A DNA stretch of 64,000 nt from Archangium violaceum (GTDB lineage: Bacteria; Myxococcota; Myxococcia; Myxococcales; Myxococcaceae): positions 11,597,501 through 11,661,500 of the forward strand of contig NZ_CP069338.1 in NCBI RefSeq assembly GCF_016859125.1, in the 5' to 3' direction. Shown one piece after another: positions 53,114 to 62,188 of this stretch (position 1 is its first letter; each line of letters starts with the position of its first letter). A program made the translations under genes and the position numbers. The notes below the pieces were generated by a model, which made no database searches, was not told where the DNA came from, and was given only the letters and a program-made list of their open reading frames with translations.

Positions 53114-53134
53114 CGGCGGCCAGACAGGCCGCCG
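53114..53134. repeat. Perfect GC-rich hairpin
   Basis: CGGCGGCC and GGCCGCCG flank a 5-base loop. It lies between the HTH gene (53152-53502) and the Ig-like gene on the same strand. It could be a weak terminator for the HTH gene, but no T run follows. Confidence 0.5.
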
Positions 53135-53151
53135 GGGCCAGGCAGGCAGGC

Positions 53152-53502
53152 TCAGGCCGCGGAGCCGCTGAACATGGCCCGAGCCACCCCCAGCAGGCGA
53201 TCCACGTCCCGGGCCGTCAAGCCCCTCGCGCGGGCGAAATCCGACAACGGCCGCAGCAAGTCCTCCGTCTGGGCCGGTGTCTCCTCCGTTCCGGCGAAGA
53301 GCTCGCCGAGGCTCACGCCCAGGGCGTTGGCCAGGGCGGCAAGGGTTTCCACATGCGCAACACGCTCCCCCCGCTCGATCATCGAGAGGAAGGAGACGCT
53401 GATTTGCGCCCGCTCCGCGAGTTCCTCCTGTGTCCAGCGCTCCGGGCGCTGGGTGCGAAGTTCACGAATGCGCTGTCCGATACGTTTGCCGAGTTCCGAC
53501 AC
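53152..53502 (-). CDS. XRE-type HTH regulator
   Basis: 116 residues. HTH_3 domain at about 8-70 (RIGQRIRELRTQ, WTQEELAERAQISVSFLSMIERGERVAHVETLAALANALGVSLGELF shows all helices). The remaining 45 residues are helical and short, with no ligand domain. A small Cro/CI-type repressor. Target unknown; upstream is a 426-base spacer. Confidence 0.88.
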   Translation of the reverse strand: MSELGKRIGQRIRELRTQRPERWTQEELAERAQISVSFLSMIERGERVAHVETLAALANALGVSLGELFAGTEETPAQTEDLLRPLSDFARARGLTARDVDRLLGVARAMFSGSAA

Positions 53503-53928
53503 GAAAGACCTCGTCCTCCTCAGGGGAAGCAGTCAGGGAGTGAAGAACCACGCACATGCGGCCGGGATTCCAATCCCCCGGTCTTGAATATCCAGACCCC
53601 GGCAAGCGTGAAACTGCCACCAGGATTCGGACGTGCTCGCCCCCTTTTTGAATCCTGCCACCTTCGATACGCCGCTGAAGGAAGGCAGACTTTCCACGAG
53701 CCCGTGGTTGTACGACGGGCTGTATCGTATCCCGAATCCAATGCCGAGCGTCACGTGCGTCCCCGCGCCCGAGGAGGCGTGGCCGTTGGGGAATCGTGCG
53801 AGCGGGCCCTACCTCAGGCGTCCAGGCGCGTGATGACGCGACGTGGCGGCCCGAATCTCTCTATTCGAAGCGAGCGGCGGTCGAGCGCACGACCCCCTCG
53901 AAGCTCCCGGCCCGACCCGCCCGCTCTC
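53503..53928. other. Spacer of about 425 bases without a supported gene
   Basis: GC content is visibly lower than in neighbours and no frame has consistent G/C third positions. A minus-strand frame of about 73 codons (53754-53533) begins MTLGIGFGIRYSPSYNHG, with an alternating pattern like an outer-membrane beta-barrel fragment, but it lacks coding support and its last part is unlikely protein. It may be a decayed gene. Confidence 0.4.
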
Positions 53929-55266
53929 TCAGCGGCGAGCGGGGCGCTGGAACTCGATCGACAGCTCATTGCCGTCCTGGTGCGTCTGGAAGGGAACCTG
54001 CTCCTTGAGCTTGATGGCGACCCGGACCGTGCGCGAGGGGCCCACCTGGGGGTCCACCGAGACCACCGCCGTGTCGAAGAAGGAGGTGTTGAGCGGCAGG
54101 GTGTTGTTGGACTCGACGATGCGGGTGTTCTCCAGTTCCAGCACCACTTCCTTGTCGCCCTCGGTGACGGTGTAGCGGACGGGCTCGTTGGTGCGCACGA
54201 AGACGCGCGAGGCCGAGGACTCCTGCTTGAAGCCCACCAGCGTCATCGTCTTGCGGCGCGAGGAGTCACCCGAGCCGTCCCCCTGCTCCACGGAGGCACG
54301 GCGCGGCGTCTCGGCCTGGGCGATGCGGGCCTGGCGAGCTTCGGCCCGCTCACGCTTCCTCTCCTCGGCGGCGGCCTGGGCCTCCTCGCGCTGGCGCTCA
54401 CGCGCCTCGGCGGCCAGACGCTTCTTCTCCTCGGCGGCGGCGCGGGCCTCCTCGCGCTGGCGCTCACGCGCCTCGGCGGCCAGACGCTTCTTCTCCTCGG
54501 CGGCGGCGCGGGCCTCCTCCTGGCGCTGCTTCTCGGCGGCCGCGGCCGCCTCCCTATCCGCGCGAGCCTGCTGCTCGGCCTGCTGGGCCGCCACCCGCGC
54601 GGCCTCCTCCTGAGCCTTGCGATCGGCATCGGCCCGCGCCTGGGCCTGCCGCTGGGCTTCCGCATCCGCCTGGGCCGCGGCGGCCGCCTGGGCCGCGGCC
54701 TTCTCCTGCTGCTGCCGCTCCGCTTGCGCCGCCACCGCCGCCTGGGCCGCGGCCTTCTCCTGCTGCTGCTGCTCCGCTTGCGCCGCCACCGCCGCCTGAT
54801 CCGCGCCGCCACCAGGCGTCGTGCCCGGAGCCGTGCCCGCGGGCGCCGAGGGCCTCGCCGCCACCGCCGCGCCGCCTCCCACGCTCACCACCAGCGAGTT
54901 TCCGGTGGCCTGGATGTCCGGATCCACGTCGCGCTCGAAGCCGATGAGAACGCGGGCGATGGCCGATTCGTCGGAGCCATAGCTGGCCGTCCGGATGGCG
55001 GTGATGGTGCCATTGCCGACGGAGATGTCCTCCTTCACGCCGGAGAACACAGCCTCGGAGATGTCGATGACCAGTCGGGGTGGATCCGTCATCGTGAAGG
55101 TGGTGAAGTTGGGCTTCTTCGTCCCGACGATCTCCACCGTCCCGCCCCGCACGTTCACGCCCGTGATGGTGTTGAGATTGCCCTGGGCCGGGGCTTGCCC
55201 CTCCTGCGCCAGTGCCAGACCCGGCACCAGCACGCAGGCAAGCAACACAACCGCGATGGCCTTCAT
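53929..55266 (-). CDS. AMIN-domain periplasmic protein with long coiled coil
   Basis: 445 residues from ATG 55266. Signal peptide (VVLLACVLVPGLALA). AMIN domain at about 28-130 (ITGVNVRGGTVEIVGT, PPRLVIDISEAVFSG), a central Ala/Gln/Glu/Arg-rich coiled coil of about 180 residues built from short tandem repeats (AAAEEKKRLAAEARERQREE), then a second AMIN-like domain (about 335-440: RVFVRTNEPVRYTV, VVLELENTRIVESNN). AMIN domains bind peptidoglycan in amidases and in type IV pilus secretins (PilQ). Likely a periplasmic spacer or scaffold. Confidence 0.82.
   Translation of the reverse strand: MKAIAVVLLACVLVPGLALAQEGQAPAQGNLNTITGVNVRGGTVEIVGTKKPNFTTFTMTDPPRLVIDISEAVFSGVKEDISVGNGTITAIRTASYGSDESAIARVLIGFERDVDPDIQATGNSLVVSVGGGAAVAARPSAPAGTAPGTTPGGGADQAAVAAQAEQQQQEKAAAQAAVAAQAERQQQEKAAAQAAAAAQADAEAQRQAQARADADRKAQEEAARVAAQQAEQQARADREAAAAAEKQRQEEARAAAEEKKRLAAEARERQREEARAAAEEKKRLAAEARERQREEAQAAAEERKRERAEARQARIAQAETPRRASVEQGDGSGDSSRRKTMTLVGFKQESSASRVFVRTNEPVRYTVTEGDKEVVLELENTRIVESNNTLPLNTSFFDTAVVSVDPQVGPSRTVRVAIKLKEQVPFQTHQDGNELSIEFQRPARR
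54361..54518. repeat. In-frame 66-bp tandem repeat in the AMIN gene
   Basis: Two full 66-base units (54361-54426 and 54427-54492) and a partial third encode the 22-residue coiled-coil repeat. A separate 51-54-base repeat occurs at about 54686-54795. Repeat copy number may vary between strains. Confidence 0.75.
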
Positions 55267-55462
55267 CGGCGACTTCCCTCCGGACGGACGCATTCGACCG
55301 CGAAGCTAGCATGCGGTGCTGGGGCTCCAACTTTCCAGCAATCCCGCTACGGCGGCGGCCGTCCTCTCCCAACTCCCACCCCATGGGAGGAGGTTCACTT
55401 GTCATCAACCCCAAGCGAACCCATGAAAATCCTACAGAGCCGGGGGCTCACCTCGGAGGGGC

Positions 55463-56740
55463 TCACCTCCATCGAGGCAGCGCGGGCGTCCGGTTGCGAT
55501 GGGTGCGCGCGTACTCGATGAGGTTCTTGATGTCGTAGCAGATCTGCCGGATGTCGTGCCCCATCGTCAGCTCGATGTGGCTGTTGCCCTTCACCGGCCG
55601 CCAGAGGAGGTACTCGCTCTGGGCCGCGTGGTAGACGCTGCGGGTGGACTCCACGGATGCGAGCGGATCCATGTCCCCGAAGATGATGGCCATGGGGATG
55701 TGGATCTTCGAGAAGCCGCGCTTGAAGTCGAACCCGGTGCGGTAGCACACCATCTCGCCGCGGCGGATCCACCGCGCGAACTGCTCCACCACCTTGCGCG
55801 GCTCTCGCTCACCGCCCTCGCGTAGCAACCAGCGCACGTCCTTGGCACTGACGCGGGCGGGGTTGCTCAACCGGTTGATGCGGGTGGTGATGCGGTTGAA
55901 GACGGGGTGATCCTCGGCCCAGGCGAGTTGCCTCTCCGCGAACTTCAACCAGTCATCCACCGGGATGAAGTAGAACCGGCGCTCGCGGGGCGCGTCCTTG
56001 GGCTCCAGCCACCGGGCCAGGCTCTCGTTGAGGGCGGAGGCGCCCCGGGCGAGCAGCATCCGTCCCGTGTGCCCCAACCGCTCCTCCAGGTTGAGGCCGG
56101 CGATCGCCGCGTCGATGGTCGCCCCCAGCGCGGGAGCCCACAGGGCCAGCATCCGCAGCAGCATGATGCCCCGGCCCAGGTCCGCCGGAGAGCCGATGGT
56201 GATGAGGCCCTCGAAGTCGTCGTGGATGCCGGCATAGCCATAGCCGAGCATCCCGCCCATGGAGTGGCCGCAGAAGAAGATGCGCTCGCGCCGGGTGATG
56301 CGCTTCACCCCCGACACGGCGGCCGGCAGGTCGTAGAGGAAGTAACTGTCGATGTCCCAGCCGTAGTCCAGGTCCTGAGGCAGCGGGCGGCGAAAGCGAG
56401 CGGCGCGCTCCTTCTGGAACTCGATGGAGCTCTTGCCGTGTCCGCGCAGCTCCAGGATGTGGATGTCCACCCCGAAGAAGAGCAGGTTCTTGACGAACTG
56501 GCCGCTCGTCCAGGCGTGGCGGTTCTGGGAGAAGCCATGCACCAGCAGCAGGGGCTCGCCGAACAAGGGCTGAGCGAAGGGTTGCTTGACGGGACGGTAG
56601 CGGGTGATGACCAGGGACCAGCCGTCGGCCGTCTCCACCACGTACTTGGTCTTCTGGTAAAGCGATCGGAAGTCGAGCTCATCGACCGTGGGTGTATGGG
56701 GACCCGTTGGAGTCGCCGCTCTCCAATCCGGCAAGCGCAT
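55463..56740 (-). CDS. Alpha/beta hydrolase
   Basis: 425 residues. Core motifs: LLLVHGFSQNRHAW (oxyanion), ELRGHGKS, FFCGHSMGGMLGYGYAG (nucleophile Ser), FGDMDPLA (acid) and NSHIELTMG (His). The lid region between about 190 and 330 is long. No signal peptide. Looks like a lipase/esterase or PHA-depolymerase-like enzyme; the substrate is open. Last in a compact operon behind accD and folC (gaps 13 and 9 bases). Confidence 0.85.
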   Translation of the reverse strand: MRLPDWRAATPTGPHTPTVDELDFRSLYQKTKYVVETADGWSLVITRYRPVKQPFAQPLFGEPLLLVHGFSQNRHAWTSGQFVKNLLFFGVDIHILELRGHGKSSIEFQKERAARFRRPLPQDLDYGWDIDSYFLYDLPAAVSGVKRITRRERIFFCGHSMGGMLGYGYAGIHDDFEGLITIGSPADLGRGIMLLRMLALWAPALGATIDAAIAGLNLEERLGHTGRMLLARGASALNESLARWLEPKDAPRERRFYFIPVDDWLKFAERQLAWAEDHPVFNRITTRINRLSNPARVSAKDVRWLLREGGEREPRKVVEQFARWIRRGEMVCYRTGFDFKRGFSKIHIPMAIIFGDMDPLASVESTRSVYHAAQSEYLLWRPVKGNSHIELTMGHDIRQICYDIKNLIEYARTHRNRTPALPRWR

Positions 56741-56749
56741 ATCTTGAAT

Positions 56750-58054
56750 CTACGGACTGTGATGCAACGCGCCAAGGTTTCCACCAAGCCTCGCCCGGGC
56801 GGCACCCACCAGGAACAGTGAACCGGTGCACAGGATGACGTCACCAGCAGCCGCTCGCTCGCGAGCACCGGCCAGTGCGTCGTCCAGTGATGGATACGTG
56901 CACACCTCCGTACAGAGGGCACGTGCCTCGTCGAGGTAGCGCTCCGGGGGGAGCGAGCGAGGGGTGTCGAGCGGCGTGAGGTGTACCGAAGTACAGCTTG
57001 GCAGGAGCGCGCGCAGCATCGGTCCGCGGTCCTTGTCTGCCACCACGCCGAAGACACAGTGCACGCGGCGTCCGGGGTAGAGGGAGCGCAGGCCGGCGAG
57101 CAACACCTGCACCCCGGCGGGGTTGTGGGCGCCATCCAGCAGCACCGGGGGTTGACCGCCCAGTTCCTCCAGGCGTCCGGGCCAGCGGGCCGTACAGGCG
57201 CCCGTCCGCAGGGCTTCCGATGGAATGGGGAGACCCCGCTGGGAGAGCAGCTCCAGGGCGGCGAGCGCCACCGCCGCGTTCTGCCGCTGGTGCTCACCTC
57301 GCAGGCCCAGCGTGAGGCCCTCCAGCGAGAGGCCCGGCCCCTCGTAGGCGACGTTGCCCTCCGGGCGGGCGGCCACCGAGAACTCCCGGCCCTCGAGGAG
57401 CAGGGGCGCTCCCACCTCCCCTGCCCTGCGCTCGATGGCGGCGAGGGCCTCGGGCTCCTGACGGCTCACCACCACGGGAACGCCCGGCTTGAGGATGCCG
57501 GCCTTCTCCCCGGCGATGGCCCCCAGCGTGTTGCCCAGGTACTCCATGTGATCGAAGGACACCGGCGTGATGGCGGTGACGAGCGGCTGGCACGCGGTGG
57601 TGGCATCCAGACGCCCACCCAGGCCCACCTCCACCACGGCCACGTCCACACCCTCCCGGGCGAAGTGCCAGAAGGCCACCACGGTGCCGAACTCGAAGTA
57701 CGTGAGCGAGGTGGCCGCGTCCGGATGCCGCTCGAGCACCTCGAGAATGCGCTGGCCGAACACCTCGTCATCGATCTCCACCCCGTCCACGCGGATGCGC
57801 TCGTTGACGCGCACCAGGTGGGGCGAGGTGTAGAGCCCCACCCGGTAGCCCGCGGCATGGAGGGCGGCGGAGGCGAAGGCGCAGGTGCTGCCCTTGCCGT
57901 TGGTGCCCGCCACGTGCAACGCGGGGTAGCGACGCTCGGGGTGACCGAGCGCCTCCAACGTGTCCCGCACCCGCTCGAGACCGAGCTTGATGCTGGAGGG
58001 GCTGAGCCGGGCGAAGAACTCCAGGGCCTCCGCCGGCGTCCGGGGCAGCGTCAT
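56750..58054 (-). CDS. folC: Bifunctional folylpolyglutamate/dihydrofolate synthase
   Basis: 434 residues. Mur-ligase-type ATP site HVAGTNGKGSTCAFAS, the TSPHLVRVNERIRVDG segment, VVEVGLGGRLDATTA and VLLDGAHNPAG. It adds glutamates to folates (and glutamate to dihydropteroate). Directly downstream of accD, the gene order common in many bacteria, and followed by a hydrolase gene. Confidence 0.95.
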   Translation of the reverse strand: MTLPRTPAEALEFFARLSPSSIKLGLERVRDTLEALGHPERRYPALHVAGTNGKGSTCAFASAALHAAGYRVGLYTSPHLVRVNERIRVDGVEIDDEVFGQRILEVLERHPDAATSLTYFEFGTVVAFWHFAREGVDVAVVEVGLGGRLDATTACQPLVTAITPVSFDHMEYLGNTLGAIAGEKAGILKPGVPVVVSRQEPEALAAIERRAGEVGAPLLLEGREFSVAARPEGNVAYEGPGLSLEGLTLGLRGEHQRQNAAVALAALELLSQRGLPIPSEALRTGACTARWPGRLEELGGQPPVLLDGAHNPAGVQVLLAGLRSLYPGRRVHCVFGVVADKDRGPMLRALLPSCTSVHLTPLDTPRSLPPERYLDEARALCTEVCTYPSLDDALAGARERAAAGDVILCTGSLFLVGAARARLGGNLGALHHSP

Positions 58055-58067
58055 GGCGCGGCGGGCA

Positions 58068-58913
58068 CTAACCGAGCAGGCCGAGCACCTGACCCAGCGT
58101 CGCGCGCAGCTCCTTGCGCGGCACGATGGAGTCGATCATCCCGTGCTCGACGAGGAACTCGGAGCGCTGGAAGCCCTCGGGGAGCTTCTGGCGGATGGTC
58201 TGCTCGATGACGCGCGGGCCGGCGAAGCCGATGAGGGCCTTGGGCTCGGCGAGGATGATGTCACCCAGCCAGGCGAAGGAGGCCGCCACGCCGCCGGTGG
58301 TGGGGTGCAGCAGCACCGAGATGTAGGGCTTGCCCACGTTGCGGAAGCGGGCGATGGCCGCGCTCGTCTTGGCCATCTGCATGAGGGAGAAGATGCCCTC
58401 CTGCATGCGGGCGCCGCCCGAGGCCGAGAAGACGATGGCCGGGCACTTGAGCTCGAAGGCGCGCTCGAAGACACGGGTGACCTTCTCACCCACCACCGAG
58501 CCCATGGAGCCGCCCATGAACTCGAAGACGAAGCAGCCAATGGACACCGGCTTGCCCTCGATGCGGCCCACCCCGGAGATGAAGGCGTCGTTCTCGCCGA
58601 GCGCCTTGCGGGTGGACCGGAGCCGGTCCTTGTACTTCTTCGTGTCCGTGAACGTGAGCGGATCCTGCGGCTCCAGCTCCTTGTCGAACTCCTCGAAGCT
58701 GTCGGGATCCAGCAGGGCCGCCAGGCGGGCTCGCGCCGGCCAGGGCAGGTGATGCTCACAGTGCGGGCAGACGTTGAGGTTCTTCTCCAACTCCTGCCGG
58801 TAGATGATCTCGTCGCAGTTCTCGCACTTGGCCCAGAGCCCCTGCATACGGCTGGGGGCTTCGACGGGCTCGGGAGTGGTCGCGATACGGGGCTTCTTGG
58901 AGAACCAGGCCAT
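58068..58913 (-). CDS. accD: Acetyl-CoA carboxylase carboxyltransferase subunit beta
   Basis: 281 residues. N-terminal Cys4 zinc ribbon (KCENCDE … VCPHCEHH), then the crotonase-type carboxyltransferase domain (SIGCFVFEFMGGSMGSVVGEK, SGGARMQEG, TTGGVAASFAWLGDI, GPRVIEQTI). Makes malonyl-CoA with AccA for fatty-acid synthesis. First gene of accD-folC-hydrolase. No clear Shine-Dalgarno; a TTGACG box lies at 58948-58953 on this strand, but the -10 is unclear. Confidence 0.97.
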   Translation of the reverse strand: MAWFSKKPRIATTPEPVEAPSRMQGLWAKCENCDEIIYRQELEKNLNVCPHCEHHLPWPARARLAALLDPDSFEEFDKELEPQDPLTFTDTKKYKDRLRSTRKALGENDAFISGVGRIEGKPVSIGCFVFEFMGGSMGSVVGEKVTRVFERAFELKCPAIVFSASGGARMQEGIFSLMQMAKTSAAIARFRNVGKPYISVLLHPTTGGVAASFAWLGDIILAEPKALIGFAGPRVIEQTIRQKLPEGFQRSEFLVEHGMIDSIVPRKELRATLGQVLGLLG

Positions 58914-59017
58914 GGGAGGGGCGGGGTTAATCCTACAACCCGGGGGCCGTCAACTCCCATCCGGATCCCCGCTCCAGGATGCGACCTTTCGGGTCGTCCG
59001 TCCGAAGAACGTGCGGG

Positions 59018-59773
59018 CTAGAACTCGAAGGTGTCGCCGAGCTCCAGGATCTCCACCGGCATGTCGGCCAGCTCCTTCTTCACCTGGGGAACGAAGGCCG
59101 GCTTGATGTGGTAGACCAGCACGGAGCAGCCGTCGCGCTCGAAGCGGCTCAGCTCGCTCTTGAGCGTGCGCGGCGTGAGGTGACCGGACACGTCGGCCAG
59201 TTGCTGCAGTGCGTTGGGGAAGCTCGTCTCCACCAGGAGCGCCTTGAGGGTGGGCGTCTGGTTGAGCACCTTCCATAGCTTGTCGGTGGGCCCGGTGTCG
59301 CCGCTCATGGCCAGCGAGGTGCGTCCGCGGGTGATGATGAAGCCGCAGGACTCTACCGGGTGGTGCACGGGGATGGACTGCACCGTGTAGGGACCCACCT
59401 GGAAGGTGCTGCCGGCCCGGAAGGGCTTGATGCGCAGCACCGGCTCCTTGCGCGTGGGGATGCGCGTGAAGTCCGGCCAGAGGGCGTTGTTGAACATGTT
59501 CTCGCGCAGCGCACGGGCGCACTCGCGAGAGGCGTGGATGGTGACCGGCTTGTCACGGCGGCCGATGATCAGGTCCGCCATCAGCGGTAGATCCTTCACA
59601 TGATCGAAGTGGCTGTGGCCGACGATGATGTCTTCGATCTTGCAGAGCTGCTCCAGCGACAACGTGCTCGTGAGCGCGCCCGCGTCGAGCGCGAGCACGT
59701 CGTCCACGAGGAAGCACGTCGTGCGACACGAGGGCAGCTCACCGCCATGGCACCCGAGGACCTGGAGCTTCAC
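59018..59773 (-). CDS. Metallo-beta-lactamase-fold cyclic-nucleotide phosphodiesterase (class II-like)
   Basis: 251 residues. VGHSHFDHVKDLP is the HxHxDH zinc motif, with further ligands in VHHPVESCGF and MSGDTGPTDKL, and ETSFPN and GHLT downstream. Sequence layout matches class II 3',5'-cyclic-nucleotide phosphodiesterases. GTG start one base after the stop of the Crp-like gene, so both are made together, which suggests control of the ligand of its neighbour. Confidence 0.82.
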   Translation of the reverse strand: MKLQVLGCHGGELPSCRTTCFLVDDVLALDAGALTSTLSLEQLCKIEDIIVGHSHFDHVKDLPLMADLIIGRRDKPVTIHASRECARALRENMFNNALWPDFTRIPTRKEPVLRIKPFRAGSTFQVGPYTVQSIPVHHPVESCGFIITRGRTSLAMSGDTGPTDKLWKVLNQTPTLKALLVETSFPNALQQLADVSGHLTPRTLKSELSRFERDGCSVLVYHIKPAFVPQVKKELADMPVEILELGDTFEF

Positions 59774-59774
59774 G

Positions 59775-60425
59775 CTAGAGATCTCCGAACTTCCACTTCA
59801 TCTCCAGGTATTGGAGGAAGTCGTGGAGGCGGCCCGTGTCATAGACGGTGAGTCTGTCACCGGCGCGCTCCACCAGACCGGCCCGCTCCAACCGGTCCAG
59901 CATGTTGCGGATGGCCGGCTCGCCCACGCCGATCTGCCGTGGCAGCTCGCGCACCACGAACTCGATCTCCACCCCCTCCTCCATGGTCCGCCCACGCGTC
60001 TGGCTCGTCTGGAGGATGTGGTGCACCACCCGGCTGGCCGGATCCGCGTGCAGCAGGTTCTCGATCTGCGCGTCCGCCTCGGACAGGCGCTCGGCCAGCT
60101 TCTTGATCATCCTCACGGCGATCTCCGCGTTGCCGCGGATCATCCCCTCGAACGTCTTGGGATCGATGACCAGGAGCTTGGCGTCCTCGCTGACGCTGGC
60201 CGAGGCATTGCGCGGCTTGTTGGAGATGATGGCCATCTCGCCGAAGAACTCGCCCGGGCCGAGCACCGCCAGCACCTTCTCCACGTCGCGCACCCGCTTG
60301 GAGATCGCGATCCGTCCCGACTGGATGACGAACATCTCCTTGCCCGGCTCTCCCTCGCGGAAGAGGACCGTGCCCTTCGTGAACTCCTTGCCGAATCGCT
60401 GAAAGAGGGTTTCCTCGGCGCCCAT
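59775..60425 (-). CDS. Crp/Fnr-type cyclic-nucleotide-binding regulator
   Basis: 216 residues. cNMP-binding domain at about 10-125 with the phosphate-binding cassette GEFFGEMAIISNKPRNASAS (Arg present, the following Ser/Thr replaced by Asn). Long dimerisation helix and winged helix at about 155-210 (RQIGVGEPAIRNMLDRLERAGLVERAG). No Fnr-type Cys cluster. Controls unknown genes, possibly itself; a palindrome lies 140 bases upstream. Confidence 0.88.
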   Translation of the reverse strand: MGAEETLFQRFGKEFTKGTVLFREGEPGKEMFVIQSGRIAISKRVRDVEKVLAVLGPGEFFGEMAIISNKPRNASASVSEDAKLLVIDPKTFEGMIRGNAEIAVRMIKKLAERLSEADAQIENLLHADPASRVVHHILQTSQTRGRTMEEGVEIEFVVRELPRQIGVGEPAIRNMLDRLERAGLVERAGDRLTVYDTGRLHDFLQYLEMKWKFGDL

Positions 60426-60564
60426 CGCAGGACGAGTTAAGCCGCCCCCATCGACAGGGTCAAATTCCGGCCGCGATCCAATGTCTTCTCGGCGCGGGGT
60501 GTCGTCCAGACGCCCACCCCGAGGACGATCTCCTGAGTCCCTCCGTGTAGGAGCCTGAGAATGT

Positions 60565-60579
60565 CACACCTGGAGTGTG
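60565..60579. promoter_or_regulatory. Palindrome upstream of the Crp-like gene, possible operator
   Basis: CACAC-CTGGA-GTGTG, perfect 5-base arms, embedded in TGTCACACCTGGAGTGTGTC. It lies between the Crp-like gene and the DHp gene, upstream of the former. Similar to half-sites of Crp-family operators but not the classical TGTGA-N6-TCACA. Confidence 0.3.
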
Positions 60580-60629
60580 TCCGAGCGCCCACGGGTGGCC
60601 AGGGACTCCCGGAGAGCGAGGGGACGGCC

Positions 60630-61013
60630 TCACCCCTGGGGACGATGGGCGTCCAGCAGTTCCTGGATCTTCCGATCCGCGCGCTCGATGCCGTCCAGGA
60701 TCTTCCCGGACATGGTGACCACCCGCTCCACGTTCTCGGGACAGCGGACGATCATCTGGGCGCCCATCCTGGCCGCCGACAGGTCGTTGCGCAGAGCGTG
60801 GCTCAGCTTGGAGACGAACTGTCTGCGCCGCTCCAGTTCCCGCGCGCGCTCGTCCTGGAGCAGGGCCTCGAGCCGTGCGTGCAACGCCTCCAGGAGGAGC
60901 TCCCGGACAGGGGCCGGTACCGAGGCCCCCTCCTCCTCCAGGACGGACGAGAGGACAGGCCGGAGCCGCTCGGGGACATCGGGAAGGGAGGGCGTGGGGG
61001 GAGTCGGGACCAT
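60630..61013 (-). CDS. Stand-alone HisKA (DHp) domain protein
   Basis: 127 residues. The centre reads FVSKLSHALRNDLSAARMGAQMI, a histidine-kinase H-box with the phospho-acceptor His followed by R-N, and a second helix (VVTMSGKILDGIERADRKIQEL) completes the two-helix hairpin. No ATP-binding (HATPase) domain follows, since the gene ends 12 residues later. N-terminal 60 residues helical. Could act as a phosphotransfer protein or dimerising regulator of another kinase. Divergent from purM. Confidence 0.75.
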   Translation of the reverse strand: MVPTPPTPSLPDVPERLRPVLSSVLEEEGASVPAPVRELLLEALHARLEALLQDERARELERRRQFVSKLSHALRNDLSAARMGAQMIVRCPENVERVVTMSGKILDGIERADRKIQELLDAHRPQG

Positions 61014-61150
61014 GAGCCGACCGTCCCCTATCAGGCATGAGCGCCTCGGGGGAGGACGATCGTGCGGCTTTCCGGACAGCGCCGCGCAACCGACATCCGG
61101 ACCGCCAACGGCCGAGACAACGGCCGGGAAAAGCCGGTAGAAGGCCGACC

Positions 61151-62188
61151 GTGGGAACGACCTACAAGCAGTCCGGAGTAGACATCGAGGCGGGCGACGC
61201 GTTCGTCGAGCGCATCAAGCCCTATGCGGCGAGGACGGTGAGGCCAGAGGTGGTGGCCGGGGTGGGAGGATTCGGAGGGCTCTTCGCCCTGCCGCCCGGG
61301 AAGTACCGGGAGCCGGTGCTGGTGGCGGGCACGGACGGAGTGGGCACCAAGCTGAAGGTGGCCTTCCAGGCGGGCCGGCACGGGACGGTGGGCATCGACC
61401 TGGTGGCGATGTCGGTGAACGACATCCTCACCTGTGGGGCGGAGCCGCTCTTCTTCCTGGACTACTTCGCCACGGGACGGCTGGAGGTGGATGCCGCGGC
61501 CGAGGTGGTGAAGGGCATCGCGCAGGGATGCGAGCAGGCGGGGTGCACGCTGCTGGGCGGGGAGACGGCGGAGATGCCGGGCTTCTACGCTCGGGGAGAG
61601 TACGACCTGGCCGGCTTCTGCGTGGGCGTGGCGGAGCGCTCGGAGCTCATCGATGGGAAGAGCGTGGCGCCCGGGGACGCGCTCATCGGGCTGCCCTCCT
61701 CCGGTCTGCACTCCAACGGCTACTCGCTGGCGCGCAAGGTGCTGCTGGAGGACGCGAAGCTGACGCTGGACGCGGTGCCCGAGGGGCTGGACCGTCCGCT
61801 GGCCGACGCGCTGCTGGAGCCCACGCGCATCTACGTGAAGGACGCGCTGGCGCTGATGAAGGCGGTGAAGGTGAAGGGCTTCGCGCACATCACCGGGAGC
61901 GGGATTCCGGGCAACCTGCCGCGGTGCCTGCCGGACGGGACGCGGGCGGTGCTGGACGAGAAGACGTGGAAGCGTCCGGCCATCTTCGAGCTCATCCAGA
62001 AGCTGGGCGGAGTCGAGCGCAAGGAGATGTACGACACCTTCAACATGGGCCTGGGGCTCATCGCGGTGGTGGCGAAGGCGGACGTGCCGGCGGCGTTGGC
62101 GACGCTGAAGGCGCGCGGGGTGGAGGCGACGGAGGTGGGCCGCGTGGAGACGGGCGAGGGCGAGGCCACGGCGGTCATCGAGGCATGA
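61151..62188 (+). CDS. purM: Phosphoribosylformylglycinamidine cyclo-ligase (AIR synthetase)
   Basis: 345 residues from GTG 61151 with AAGG upstream. Conserved motifs: [14 protein letters not shown] (ATP site), [50 protein letters not shown] and [13 protein letters not shown]. Fifth step of purine synthesis. Its stop overlaps the purN start (ATGA). The longer reading upstream is non-coding spacer. Confidence 0.97.
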   Translation: MGTTYKQSGVDIEAGDAFVERIKPYAARTVRPEVVAGVGGFGGLFALPPGKYREPVLVAGTDGVGTKLKVAFQAGRHGTVGIDLVAMSVNDILTCGAEPLFFLDYFATGRLEVDAAAEVVKGIAQGCEQAGCTLLGGETAEMPGFYARGEYDLAGFCVGVAERSELIDGKSVAPGDALIGLPSSGLHSNGYSLARKVLLEDAKLTLDAVPEGLDRPLADALLEPTRIYVKDALALMKAVKVKGFAHITGSGIPGNLPRCLPDGTRAVLDEKTWKRPAIFELIQKLGGVERKEMYDTFNMGLGLIAVVAKADVPAALATLKARGVEATEVGRVETGEGEATAVIEA

